Assembly: GCA_958450325.1 (NCBI GenBank)
Contig: OY288261.1
Location: 12,947,277 to 13,011,276, forward strand
Direction of reading: 5' to 3'
DNA: 64,000 nucleotides
DNA from: Agrostemma githago
Lineage: Eukaryota; Streptophyta; Magnoliopsida; Caryophyllales; Caryophyllaceae
Shown here: one piece after another, positions 12,283-25,443 of the stretch
Numbering within the stretch: the stretch's first letter is position 1
Layout: each line of letters starts with the position of its first letter
Made by a program: the position numbers and the translations under genes
The notes under the pieces: generated by a model
What the model was told of the DNA's origin: nothing
The model's database searches: none
Seen by the model: only the letters and a program-made list of their open reading frames with translations

Positions 12283-13116
12283 TCAATAGTCGTCGGTTTC
12301 TAGGGACTCGAGTTGATGTCCAGTATAGCCTTCAGTAGAAGCTTCACCCAGATCTTCATTATGTCGAAGATCGTCTTCAATCCTAATGCCCGTTTCGGTA
12401 AGCACCGTAAAGTTCGAAATGCCGGCATACCTAAGATGGACACGGTAGGAAGGTAGGAGGTTGTTGATGAACGCCTCCACTAGTGTCTTCTCGTTGGGCT
12501 TGTCTACCAACTTCACACTTTCGGCCCTCCACCTTTGAAGGTACTTGGTGAAACCTTCTTTGGGCTCTTGGGCCATAACCTCCAGAGTACGCATCGTAGT
12601 CTGGATCTCGGTATTATCAGCGTAACTCCGAGCGAACTTTGTTGCCACGTCATCCCAAGTCGGGTATTTCTTGGAGTCTAGCCTGTAGTACCAGGCTTTT
12701 GGATGCTTTTCGAGGGAGGAAGCGAACAAGTGCTTGAACATGGTGGATTTCACCCCCTTGATAGCCATGAATTCTTTGAAAGCCCGAATGTGATGAACCG
12801 GGTCTTCAGTACCCTCAAACATCGGTATGCCCGTAAGGTTGAGGTTAGCAGGTAGCTCGTCATTCAAAGGCGAGTAGGAACGAGCATTCTCCGTATGGAT
12901 CGAGTTGCTTGTTGACAAGTGGACCTGTTCTTTGAGCTTGCGAACAACGCTGGTTAGTTCAGCTATGGGCCCAGTGGGCTCAGATCCAGCAACAAGAGTC
13001 CCTTTCTCCACGGCACTTAGGCGGGCGGCAAGGGTTGTTTGGTCGGTCACGATAGCCGTCAATCGGGTCTCGATCTTAACCAGCGCGGCTTTCAGTTCGT
13101 CCAAGGTTTCTTGCAT
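12283..13116 (-). CDS. Gag-like protein of a non-autonomous LTR retrotransposon, intact copy
   Basis: The product is a 277-residue protein. Residues about 1-40 form a polar, leucine-spaced segment that looks helical or coiled-coil. Residues about 95-230 form the retrotransposon gag core: FKEFMAIKGVKS, then WYYRLDSKKYPTWDDVATKF, then EGFTKYLQRWRAESVKL and AFINNLLPSY. The family role is to assemble virus-like particles around element RNA in the cytoplasm. There is no CCHC zinc knuckle; the frame ends at LESLETDDY in all three units, so the protein is short compared with usual gag proteins. The start is the first ATG of the frame and coincides with the equivalent ATG in units 1 and 3. It is the only open copy of three. 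No pol domain follows, so movement would need enzymes supplied by another element. Expression is unknown. Confidence 0.85.
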   Translation of the reverse strand: MQETLDELKAALVKIETRLTAIVTDQTTLAARLSAVEKGTLVAGSEPTGPIAELTSVVRKLKEQVHLSTSNSIHTENARSYSPLNDELPANLNLTGIPMFEGTEDPVHHIRAFKEFMAIKGVKSTMFKHLFASSLEKHPKAWYYRLDSKKYPTWDDVATKFARSYADNTEIQTTMRTLEVMAQEPKEGFTKYLQRWRAESVKLVDKPNEKTLVEAFINNLLPSYRVHLRYAGISNFTVLTETGIRIEDDLRHNEDLGEASTEGYTGHQLESLETDDY

Positions 13117-14672
13117 CTTGCGTTGGCTTCTGGTTATGGGTGGCCTGTCTGTAAGAATACCGTGTAATCAAAAAAGTTGCTTCGGAACCCAAATTCACCA
13201 AGGCATAGGAAATAGCGGGGGAGGAGAGACGACTCCAGTTTTACTCGGGTTAGACTCTCCTAAGACAAATGTGTAGGGTACGATTCTCGGAGTGACCGTG
13301 ATTAATCGCTCCGTCGAAGACTAGCCCCCAAGTGAGACTAAGGACTTAGATAGGACTCAGATGGTGTGACATCTAAGTGACTCTAAAGTGGGGTACGTGA
13401 GACACGTGTAAGACATGACCCTTAGAGCAACCGTGATTGATCGCCCTGCTGAAGGGTAGCCCCCGAGTGGGATTGAAGATTTGTTAATACTCGAGTGTTG
13501 GACGAGTGACCCTTAGACGTAAGGACCACGAACCTTTTGTTATAGGGCTATGCCTTGTAAAAGGCTGACTCTGAAAAGACACCTAGACGGGTTGCTTGTG
13601 AAAGGTGGGCCTCCCTTAGAATTCGGCATGTGGGCCGAGTCCTGTTCGAAGGAAGGTCCATGTGAGACATTACCAGAATTTTAGACTCGAGTGTGTAAAC
13701 GGGCCTTCCTTTGTAGGATTATGTCCTACGTAGGTGGGCCATGCCCTAGTCAAATAAGGCGGACTGGGATAGGGAAGAAACGCGTGATGTAAGATCGATA
13801 GAGTTTCGACGCTAAAGACCTTGACGACTTATGACACGACCCGACACATGCTTAATACGGGAAGTCCTAAGAAGAGGAAGGTTTTGAAAATGATTTTTTT
13901 TAACCCGAAAGAAATTCGGTGGAGGGGGGCCCGATTTTTCTAAAATTAGAAAAAAATGCATTGGGCCTCAATTTTGAGAGCTCGAAAATATTTTCGAGTT
14001 TTGAAATGGGCAGAATACCGGCTAGAAATAGGCTATTCTGAGTAAAATCATAAGTCCTAAATTCGGTATACGTCCCGGGTTTTGAAATGGGCAGAATACC
14101 GGCTAGAAATAGGCTATTTTGAGTAAAAAAATAAGTCCTAAATTCGGTATACGTCCCGGGTTTTGAAATGGGCAGAATACCGGCTAGAAATAGGCTATTT
14201 TGAGTAAAATCATAAGTCCTAAATTCGGTATACGTCCCGGGTTTTGAAATTGGATATTTTGAGAAAAGGATGCAGTTTTTGAAAAATGACGGATTTGAAA
14301 ACGACACGGAAACCAAGTAGTATATATTCACGCAAGCCTTATTACGACACTATGTATGCTCTATACTAAGCCTCGATCGGTCTATAAAGGGTCTATACCA
14401 GTGCACATAGCCTAGACGTGAATCGGGACGGACTCTCTAAGTCGAGTTGAGCTTAGAACATGCCGCGAAACCCATACGAATCTGCTATGGACACCTTTGA
14501 CATATCCATATTGGAGTACATCACGGTATAGTGGGACGTCGGTCGCGAGTACCGGCCCGGGAAAATAGGGTTATGCATGAACCGTAAAACTAAAACGCGT
14601 ATTGTACTAGTCAAACGATTTCTATTCGAGTCTCACCCTGAGGATGCCGATGGTAAGTCACACATCAGTTAA

Positions 14673-14690
14673 TCCCCAGCGGAGTCGCCA
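14673..14690 (-). other. Primer binding site, unit 2
   Basis: Identical to the unit 1 site on the minus strand, 3 nt from LTR C. The unit 3 site at 25426-25443 differs by one base. Confidence 0.8.
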
Positions 14691-14693
14691 AAT

Positions 14694-17600
14694 TGTGGAC
14701 ATGACATAGGTCCACCCCGACGCGGCCACGCGCGGGTTTGCGGAGGCGAATGAATCTCCATATGAGAATGGATCGAATTAAAATTTAAATCGAAGTGGAG
14801 TCGCCACCGAAATTTGTGGGAGTTCGGGCCCATTCGAACCCACTCTATATCTTAGTGGGCCATGCGCAAAGTATGGCCCATTCGGATTTCAGAGTTTATT
14901 GGGCTCGTCCCTTTGCATTTGATACCGATACCGACATTATCGAATACCGTGTACTGAATGACTCTCGTGCGCCAACGGTTTCAGACATCCGGAAACTGAG
15001 GTTCTGAGTAAGGGGTGAGGGTACGTGTTGGGAAGTTCACAAAGAACACCCAACCCCGCCCGAACATTGGCGGCCTCTACTAAGATATCGAATGACGTTT
15101 TAATACGCGTGTTAGTAAAACGATGAAAATGATATGTAAACATTATTTTCCCTAAACATGCGAAAAAGAATGAACGGGTTGCTACGTCGATTTAATGCAT
15201 CTAATATTAACGTCGAAGTTATATTTGGCATGCGAGGTTTATTTTAGTACAATAAAATAAACAACGGAAATAAATCGACAAAAGGAACAAACGCGTCAGT
15301 AACGGTATAACGATAATAACGGTTTATAACTAACATAGAATGATGAGACGAAATATGATGCATGATTTTGAAAAGTAGTATGACCCGTGATTGATTTGGC
15401 ACGCGTTGACCGAGGTCATTAAAAATATTTTATCGGGACTTAAAGAATATTAAAAGACTCCCGGTTTTGAAAATCATTGATTTATTAGGTCGCGTAGAAA
15501 TATAATGTGATTTATACTCGACCCGAATCTCTCGATTATCGCCATATTCTATGCTTGATTATGAGATCGATATCGGATATTTAGAGTGTGCCTAAAATAA
15601 GATGTTTGAAGAATTATTGGTAATTGAATCACGACGAAATAATCAATTTTATGTCACGGTTTTCAGGGAACTGCGCGACCCGCGTGATGAGGGCGCGACT
15701 AGCGCAGCCACGCGACTCGCACGAGACACGTGCGACTCGCGTGGCGGACTGTTCTCGATCCCGCTTTGCGATGCTCGTCGTACCCGGTGTTTGATTATAG
15801 AAAACAATACCGAATACTTGGAGTAAAGTAAAAAAAAAAACTTTATGAGTCGCTTTAAATCGAACTAAAACGATATGAATAATCTCCGCGTTTATAGTGT
15901 CATATTAATTCTACCGAATTAGGTGACAACTATTTTAGCATCAACGAAAATCGAATTAGTTAATTTAATTGACTAAATTGTTTAAATTCGACCTCCAACT
16001 ATTGAGTTGGTATCGAATCTAATAGATTGACACTTGACTAAAAAAACTCGACTTGCTCCCCTTCGAATCCCGACATCATAATTAATCCTTGCGAATTGTA
16101 TGATGTCGGATCCTCATCAAAAGGTTTCGACTTTAACTAAAAAAAAGTTTTTTGTTTGAAATAGTTTTTTTAAAAAAAACGATGAGTATGCAGTGGACGA
16201 TGATTGCGACGCTAAAAAAATAAAAGAATCGATTTTGTTGACGTTTGACTCGGTTCAATAATCAAGCGTTCGGAGTGTCGAGATAAGCGACCGGCAACAT
16301 CGGGTGAAAACCCTTGTATATTCGGGTTTCATTATCCCGTCATCCTTTGCACTCGACACAAATCCACGAGTATTTTAGTGTAATCCCCTTGAAATTCTAA
16401 CGCAATACAGTGGCGGAAACACTGTAGAGTCGGGATTAAAACACACTATAACTATGTCTTGTAAAAATTTAAATGGTAAAGTCAAACGTTAGGCCTTAAA
16501 TAAAAAGGCCAAAAATAAAAAAAACAATCCACGAAAAGGTTTGACAATCCACAAAACAAAATTATTAAAATTAATCGAGCAAGGATCATGTCTGCCCGCT
16601 AGCCCACACCCAGAAATATGCATACCTGTCATGTTAAAAACACAACAGCCACAATCAGTGAGGAGCAACGTCAACGTTCTCCCAGCCGTATAACAGGATT
16701 TTAAACTGTAATTACTACTATAGAAAAATAGTAAAAAATGGAAAACAGTAAAACATTATGTTAAAATAAGCTTTCACCATAAACAAAATAATAAAAAGGG
16801 TTTCCGAAGAAACATAAAAATATTTGCCAACCTGCAAACCAATTTATCGATAATAAATAAAATAATCAAAATGGCGTTATGGATAGAATTAGTGTAGGCA
16901 GCTAGACTTTCACTAGGAGAATACTAAAAACTAGTTTCGAGAACCTAGTTCAAACAAATCAAACTTCGGTCTCTAACTAGGCTACTCAACCATAATAGGA
17001 CGGCGACTTATAAATGCGTGGCCCTAGTTTAAGATAATATGTACACCCCTCCCGAGCACCATAAATACTCAGTTCAACCCGACGGCGTCTTACACTGCGA
17101 GGCACGAGCTTAAGAAAATATACACACACTCCCGAACACCATATATGCTCGGTTCAACAACCAGTGTGCCCCATAAAGACACACCAGCCTTATAGTTGAT
17201 GGCAAAAACGTAAACCCCAGAATATATTACTCTAACCTCACACTCGTCCTTATTCCATAACTCCAAAACAAGCCATTATCGATATATAAAAGATGTATTC
17301 AATATAAACAATATGAGAACAAAAAGAAAAGGATCACTTTCCAAAAGAGGAAACTTTCTATTTTAGTAAACTTCTATTTTTAGAAACTTACTAAAGATAG
17401 CATCATATGAAAATAGCAAAATATTAGTTTAAAATAATACAACATTTTTAGTAAACGATATAGATTTAGAAAACTAGTAATTTCGGCCTTAACGATATTA
17501 ATTATTAGAGTGAACATTTAATTTTATGAAATTATTAAAATATCGTATAAGCGTTACAAAATGATTAAAAATGTCTTAAACATTTTAATAATACTAATTA

Positions 17601-20600
17601 GGGTGTTTTCAAAAGTTAAAAAGCTAAAATTCCCTAACTATTATTAGTTTCGACAATAGAATTATAAATAGAATTTTACGGCAAATGTCAAATTAAATCT
17701 TTTAACGTCTTTTATTTAACTAAATCATTGAATATATTTAGAATATGTTAAAGGATGATTTAACTCTTAAAGTTTCAGACTTAAACACTTTCAAAATAGC
17801 TGGAAAAATAATTCTTTTTGGTAAGACGAAGAATTTTAACGATAAAACACAATTTGTCCGAAAATCAATACTTATTAATTAAAGACTTTAATAAATAGTA
17901 CAAAAATTACGTAAAATAGTTAAAATGTATTTATGGACATTCTGTCCAGAAAAGAAAATTTTCCAGAATCATGAAACTCGATTTTTAAAGCGTTTTCTCG
18001 TTAATCGTCCAATCTCGACAATAACGATTAATAAAAATAGTAATTACAAAACGATTTAAGTATTAATATCCAAAAATTATTATTACACTTTAAAATCCTA
18101 ATTTTCCAGAATATAAATTTTCCAGATTTTTCCAAAATTCCAGATTCAACAAATACCAACAAAACCGTCATTTAAACCCGTTTTCACAATTAACGATTTC
18201 ATTAATAAACTTATCGTTCCTAACATTTTATTAAGGCACTAAAAATCATAAAAATACATTTTAATATGAAATCATCAGAATCATAATTTTTTCCAGATTT
18301 AAACAAAAGACCATAAATCGAGAATGTAAACAACAAACACGGTTTTAACGATAAACGATGATTTAAAGTGATTAATTAATTCATCCACTTAACAATTCCG
18401 AAAAATTATGAAAAAGTTCAGAAAATTCTATTTCACCAGAAAGTTTCACCACGCCAAAAATCAGATTAAAATAAAATGTTTAGGTACTAGAACTAAAAAT
18501 CGGCTTTTAATCGTTTTTGTCCGTAAACGGTAATAATCCAATAATCGATATTTAAAATATCAGAAAAATCCTAAATTATTATAGATCATCAAAAATATCA
18601 ATTTTACAGAATGTAAACATATATTACATGTTTAGGCCGAATATTATGATTTTACAAATTAATATGACGATTTAATCGTTAATCTCGTAAAAGCGATAAA
18701 AATACCGAAACATACAAATTTTCAAATTTTAAAAATTTTCCAGAATTCGTGACATACATATATTGCCAAAAATAAAATTATAATAATATACATGCAATTA
18801 CACAAATAAAATCATGCAATACCGAGTAACATCGACGTTACCTCTACTCCAAGTCTGAATCAACGATATATTCGTCGGCTTCGGGATCGTCCAAAAATCC
18901 TACCAAATACGAAAATCATGGAAGAAAAATACCATGAGAAAAATAATAAAAATCAAGGTAAAAATTGATCGAAAACGACGTTGATTAATACCTTAACGAA
19001 GAGAACGGAAAGAGGATTATTTGACGATGAATTTGAGTCGATTAAGACTAGAATTGAAGCAAAATAATCCTAGAATAGGGGAAGAGTGCCACGGCCAAGA
19101 GGAAGAAGATAGATTTTTTTTTAACTTGATGAATGAATAAAGTGTAGTATGGAAATGGATGGTTTTCAAAATATAAATGAGATTAAAGTGTTGATGAAAA
19201 CAATGTGAAAAAATGACAAAGTGGCCGACCAAGTTTAAGGAGAAAGGAGTATGAAAAGTTTTGATAATAATGCAACAATGAATGAAAAGAATTTATCTTA
19301 CATTTACGTTTTAACGTGATAAAATGAAACGTTAAAATAAAACGTAATAAAACTTGTGACCAAGAGCTTAGTCGGTCCAAAATATAAGGAAATGGTCTCA
19401 AATAATTTATAAGTTGATAAAAAGTATAATCGTAAAATAGTTAAAGACATTTCAAAGTAATTTGAGTAAACCTCGCATAAGAAAATAATTATTCGCGAAG
19501 CTTCGTAATAAAAGTCATTAACTACTAAATTTTGTAAATAAAAATATTTACTAGTTGGAAATATTATAGAAACGTATTCAAACATTTTTAGGAAAAGGAA
19601 AACTTAAATCCAAGCTTAAAAATGTCAATTCGAAGAGAAATAGAATTCCTTGCGGAAAAATTAATTAACTTACGAAGAAACCAAATAAATGGATTTAAAA
19701 AGAATTTAAATCTTTAAAATTAAAAATAAAAATTATCAAACTCAAAAATTAAAATAGAGCTTAGTAAAATGATGAAATATGAGGCCAAAAGTGACAGAGT
19801 TAAGACGGAGTCTTAACGGAAAGAATGAAAATACTTAGGAAAAATAGCGGGTGTTACATTTAGTGTCTTAATATTTATTATACTAACGATATTAGAACGC
19901 GATAATAACGATAAAATAAAAAATAAAAAATAAAAAAATAAAAAAACAGGACGATTACAACGACACGGACGACACGCGAGGAAGAGAAGAGAGAAAGATG
20001 GGATTTTCCACCCTCAACCTACATGTTTCTTGTCTCGGATGGAACTCGTTTCGTTGTGGCTTTAGCACGGGAGTTTCGAGGTTTATGGAGGTTGAGTTAT
20101 GGTGGTTTATGGTTCCTAGGTTGCTAGGGTTTAGGAGGATAATTAGGATGTAGAATTGATTAGGTTTGTCTTAAGTTTTGCCTTAGGGTTTTTGAAGTTG
20201 TGTCAAGATGTGTGTAGTTATGAAAGTTAGGGTTTTAATTGCATACAAGGGGGTGTATGTATAGGCAATTGCTCCCCCTTGTTGTCTAGGCTTTAGTGTC
20301 TTGATGGACTTGATCGGGTGGCCCACCTGAAAGAGGACCGCGGGTTTGCTCTCGGAAACGGCTTTGACCTGTTTTTGACCCGGTCGCTAAAACACGGTTT
20401 TATTTCCGGTGTCGGTTTTGACCCAAATTAGTCTTATTTGATTGGAAACGATCCACTGGGCCTGAATTTGAGGTTGGTTTTGTGAGATTTGTTCTCCGTA
20501 AAAAGCCCAAGCCAGAAACTAATGGTTTTGAGCCCATATCCGAGCGCGTAGAAACACGTTTGCGTCCGATCATCATCGGGTGTTTTTTGGAAACTGCTAT

Positions 20601-20633
20601 AGACACTTGGCGGTCAAAATGTGGATGTCTACA
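14694..20633 (-). repeat. LTR C, inner LTR of the array, split by a solo LTR
   Basis: The two parts are 14694-16378 and 19864-20633, after removing the inserted element and one TTTAG copy. Together they make 2455 bp, the same length as LTR B. It shares several diagnostic bases with LTR B against the outer LTRs. Its right end, including TATGTATA in place of TATATATA, matches LTR D instead. Confidence 0.92.
16379..19858 (-). mobile_element. Solo LTR of a different Ty3/gypsy-like family, 3480 bp
   Basis: The plus-strand ends are TGTAATCCCC and GGGTGTTACA, so the termini are TG...CA with a short inverted repeat TGTAA/TTACA. It is flanked by perfect 5-bp repeats TTTAG (16374-16378 and 19859-19863). 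There is no protein-coding ORF, primer site or second LTR copy inside. A long LTR that starts TGTAACACCC on the minus strand resembles Tekay-type chromovirus LTRs; that name and the strand are inference. Confidence 0.75.
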
Positions 20634-23026
20634 GAGCCCCCACTGTGACTGAGGCTTGGACAGGGCGAAAGTCAGAGTAGCTACCAGGCCAATCAAAGAT
20701 TAAGACCTGGCAGACTTCCGGTCGGGTCGCTTATAGTCCATTGGACTTGCGTGAAGGGCTCGCCAGCCATAAGATAGAAATCATACCTGAGCTGATGATG
20801 ATAACTCCGTGGGGATTTTGGACTTGTCGTGTAAGTCCCGGGTACGCCTATATGTGGGCCCATCCCGTGAAAAATGACGCCTTGGGCCTTCCGCTAGGGA
20901 GATATGTGAGCTACGCGGTCTTGAATCGTACCTGTATAAGTTACACAAAATTTTGCATGCAACACGTAGGTAAAAGACGACTCGCGCTGGGGAAAATGAT
21001 TTTTGCTTCATTTTGAAATCGAAATCCTGAAAGCAACTCACGTGCTAGGTTTTCAAAATGGAAAGGGGTAGAAAAGAAATTTGCAGTTTAAATAGACTGA
21101 AATTTGACCATGTCGAAAAGGATTTTTTTTTCAAATGGCTAAATTTTGCAAATTTTAAAATGAGAACTTTAAGAGAGAGGTATACCGACAGACTCGACTT
21201 TGGACGTGACCGGACGAGTTGACAGACACGACTGGACTCTCGAGGGGTTGGACCGTGACTCGGTAGGGGGTGGCCACCTAACAAGACTCTTAAGTTGCGC
21301 TATTCCGTAGCCTAGGCGAGTGGCAACATGGTCGAATCCTCGGAATGGGAAGGATATGCTATGGGGGGATTGCAATAGTCTGTAATGAGACTGTTTTGGC
21401 ATGACCGGAACAATGCCGTATTCTAGTGTTCTTTTGGATTTTTCGGTTTTGGGGTATATTCCAAAGGTAGGTGTCACCTTGAGTCCCTAACGGATTCTTG
21501 TCTTCGACTAAGCCGAGTACTAGGACACACTACGGAAAGGAGGCTAGATTTTGAAAGTATTTGGATTATGTGAATGGATGGAGAACTTCTGCCTAGTAGA
21601 AGCCCCCAGGACAACAAAACTAGCTGTTGAGAACATGACGGTGTCGTGACCGGAATGATGGCGCTTTTTTGAATGTGTGTCAATGTGGGTGGTTGTGCCT
21701 CTGTTGAAAGGCTGTCTACATATTCACGTGTAGTGAAATCAAACCAAGCCGTAGTTCAGTGGATTGGAAGATATATTATGGTGCTTAGTCTAATAGGACT
21801 TTGTGTGTAACTAGCCATAACAATGGTGCAGGCTAGGTGCATTCCCAATGATGTCTTGATCAAAAGGGCTAGAATGGTTAGGATATTGATCCTGTGACTG
21901 TGAGCGTTCTCCGGGATAGCCCCCAGAGGTGGTGTGAACTATTTGGGCATGTTCTATGCCGACCGCAGGTTGAGTTCCCGTGTTTGGGGGATGGTAACTG
22001 GTTTGGATGAGAAGAATTGGGATGGGATTTGACGAGTTTTGCTCTCGGGTCTTTGACGAGTTTTGATCTCGGGTCTTTGACGAGTTGTGATCTCGGGTTT
22101 GCGTATGGTGATTGTGAATTCTGTTGTGTCGCGTTGTGTTGTGTTGTAGTTATTGTGCAAGGGGGAAGTCGAGTAAAAATGGCTCGAACTTTGATCGGGG
22201 TAAGTTGATAATGCGGGATCTGGTTTCCATGTATGGCCGTAATGGTTAGGGGTGTCCTATGGAGCTTGAGTCCTCAAAATTCCGGGCTGTATCTAGCCTA
22301 GGTCTCGAGCAGGTCTTGAGGGTTGTAATGTGGGAAGGCTAGATGCGGTGTTAGCTGACCAACTTGATTATCTCTCCCCTATCGGATAGTATTGATAAAT
22401 TTTTAATTGACCGTACCCTGGTCAAAGGGTTTTCACTTGGGTTGACCGTTGACCACGGTCATGGGTTTTTGGAAGTTCTTTTTTATCATGGCCAGCTCTT
22501 TTGTTTTGGGCCTTTTGCTTTTCCTTGGACATTTGTTTTTTTTTTCTTGTCCGGCTTTCTTTTCTGTTGGTCAGACTAACACCTAAGGTAGGGATGGTCA
22601 GTCTTATTGGAGGGGTGTTTTTTGTGGGAATGGGCTTGCTTGCCTCCCGTCTTGAACCCAAACTAGGAGACTACCTGATTTGTCATAGGATTCGATACCG
22701 CTCCCTAAGGGTAGTTATGTGGCTTTCTATGTCAGACATGGAACAGGTAAAGGAAAACACGGGTCTCGATTTCCTGCAGTCATTATAGATGTGCCTATAA
22801 TAATCACGTGCATGGGCTCACAGTGTATGATGGTGTTCATCATGTTCTCGGAAACACATAAGGAAAGTATATATGAGAAGTAGAAAAGCTGATTTTATTG
22901 AATTTTGAAAAAAGTGACAGAATACAACTGACTCTGACTCTGAGTTTGACTTTGGAAGAAATAGCACATCCTAGACTCGGACTCAGACTCGGACTTAAAT
23001 CCAATCAGGACTCTCGGATGATGTTG

Positions 23027-23859
23027 TCAATACTCGTTGGTTTCAAGGGACTCGAGTTGATGTCCAGTATAGCCTTCAGTAGAAGCTTCACCCAGATCTT
23101 CATTATGTCGAAGATCGTCTTCAATCCTAATGCCCATTTCGGTAAGCACCGCAAAGTTTGAAATGCTGGCTTACATAAGATGGACACGGTAGGAAGGTAG
23201 GAGGTTGTTGATGAACGCCTCCACTAGTGTCTTCTCGTTGGGCTTGTCTACCAACTTCACACTTTCGGCCCTCCACCTTTGAAGGTACTTGGTGAAACCT
23301 TCTTTGGGCTCTTGGGCCATAACCTCCAGAGTACGCATCGTAGTCTGGATCTCGGTATTATCAGCGTAATTCCGAGCAAACTTTGTTGCCACGTCATCCC
23401 AAGTCGGGTATTTCTTGGAGTCTAGCCTGTAGTACCAGGCTTTTGGATGCTTTTCAAGGGAGGAAGCGAACAAGTGCTTGAACATGGTGGATTTCACCCC
23501 TTGATAGCCATGAATTCTTTGAAAGCCCGAATCTGATGAACCGGGTCTTCAATACCCTCAAACATCGGTATGCCCGTAAGGTTGAGGTTAGCAGGTAGCT
23601 CGTCATTCAGAGGCGAGTAGGAACGAGCATTCTCCGTATGGATCGAGTTGCTTGTTGACAAGTGGACCTGTTCTTCGAGCTTGCAAACAACGCTGGTTAG
23701 CTCAGCTATGGGCCTAGTGGGCTCAGATCCAGGAACAGGAGTCCCTTTCTCCACGGCACTTAGGCGGGCGGCAAGGGTTGTTTGGTCAGTCACGATAGCC
23801 GACAATCGGGTCTCGATCTTAACCAGCGCGGCTTTCAGTTCGTCCAAGGTTTCTTGCAT
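23027..23859 (-). pseudogene. gag-like gene of unit 3, frameshift and stop
   Basis: The start codon (23857-23859) and the first 120 or so codons match the open unit 2 copy. One C is missing from the C run at 23497-23500 compared with units 1 and 2, which shifts the frame in the gag core. A separate in-frame TAA at 23171-23173 truncates the last part. The two lesions are independent of the stop in unit 1, so the copies decayed separately after the units were formed. Confidence 0.85.
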
Positions 23860-25425
23860 CTTGCGTTGGCTTCTGGTTATGGGTGGTATGTCTGTAAGAA
23901 TACCGCGTAATCAGAAAAGTTGCTTCGGAACCCAAATTCACCAAGGCATAGGAAATAGCGGGGGAGGAGAGACGACTCCAGTTTGACTCGGGTTAGACTC
24001 TCCTAAGACAAATGTGTAGGGTACGATTCTCGGAGTGATCGTGATTACTCGCTCCGTCGAAGACAAGCCCCCAAGTGAGACTAAGGACTTAGATAGGACT
24101 CAGATTGTGTGACATCTAAGTGACTCTAAAGTGGGGTACGTGAGACACGTGTAAGACATGACCCTTAGAGCAACCGTGATTGATCGCCCTGCTGAAGGGT
24201 AGCCCCCGAGTGGGATTGAAGATTTGTTAATACTCGAGTGTTGGACGAGTGACCCTTAGACGTAAGGACCACGAACCTTTTGTTATAGGGCTATGCCTTG
24301 TAAAAGGCTGACTCTGAAAAGACACCTAGACGGGTGGCTTGTGAAAGGTGGGCCTCCCTTAGAATTCGGCATGTGGGCCGAGTCCTGTTCGAAGGAAGTT
24401 CCATGTGAGACATTACCAGACTTTTAGACTCGAGTGTGTAAACGGGCCTTCCTTTGTAGGAGTATGTCCTACGTAGGTGGGCCATGTCCTAGTCAAATAA
24501 GGCGGACTGGGATAGGGAAGAAACGTGTGATGTAAGATCGACAGAGTTTCGACGCTAAAGACCTCGACGACTTATGACACGACCCGACACATGCTAAATA
24601 CGGGAAGTCCTAAGAAGAGGAAGGTTTTGAAAATGATTTTTTTTAATCCGAAAGAAATTCGGTGGAGGGGGGCCCGATTTTTCAAAAATTAGAAAAAAAT
24701 GTATTGGGCCTCAATTTTGAGAGTTCGAAAATATTTTCGAGTTTTGAAATGGGCAGAATACCGGCTAGAAATAGGCTATTTTGAGTAAAATCATAAGTCC
24801 TAAATTCGGTATACGTCCCGGGTTTTGAAATGGGCAGAATACCGGCTAGAAATAGGTTATTTTGAGTAAAATCATAAGTCCTAAATTCGGTATACGTCCC
24901 GGGTTTTGAAATGGGCAGAATACCGGCTAGAAATAGGCTATTTTGAGTAAAATCATAAGTCCTAAATTCGGTATACGTCCCGGGTTTTGAAATTGGATAT
25001 TTTGAGAAAAGGATGCAGTTTTTGAAAAATGACGGTTTTTGAAAACGACACGGAAACCAAGTAGCATATAGTCACGCAAGCCTTATAACGACACTATGTA
25101 TGCTCTATACTAAGTCTCGGTCGGTCTATAAAGGGTCTATAGACTCTATACCAGTGCACATAGCCTAGACGTGAATCGGGACGGACTCTCTAAGTCGAGT
25201 TGAGCTTAGAACATGCCGCGAAACCCATACGAATCTGCTATGGACACCTTTGACATATCCATATTGGAGTACATCACGGTATAGTGGGACGTCGGTCGCG
25301 AGTACCGGCCCGGGAAAATAGGGTTATGCATGAACCGTAAAACTAAAACGCGTATTGTACTAGTCAAACGATTTCTATTCGATTCGCACCCTGAGGATGC
25401 CGATGGTAAGTCACGCATCAGTTAA

Positions 25426-25443
25426 TCCCCAACGGAGTCGCCA
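25426..25443 (-). other. Primer binding site, unit 3, one base changed
   Basis: One G-to-A change on the plus strand relative to units 1 and 2, 3 nt from LTR D. The neighbouring LTR D end also has changes (TGTAAACATG in place of TGTGGACATG). Confidence 0.75.

Larger units (their letters stand above)
9935..14693 (-). mobile_element. Internal region 2 of the array (intact gag)
   Basis: Same layout as internal region 1: purine tract (9935-9947), 24-bp minisatellite with 2 copies (11332-11379), gag (12283-13116), 81-bp repeats (about 13989-14245) and primer binding site (14673-14690). It lacks a block of roughly 20 bp that units 1 and 3 share (near 4402 and 22371). The 9948-12282 stretch holds no recognisable gene. 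Confidence 0.85.

Noticed and set aside
16489..19585. ORFs inside the 3.48-kb insertion
   Set aside because: They are short, AT-rich and without domains; the insertion is best explained as a solo LTR.
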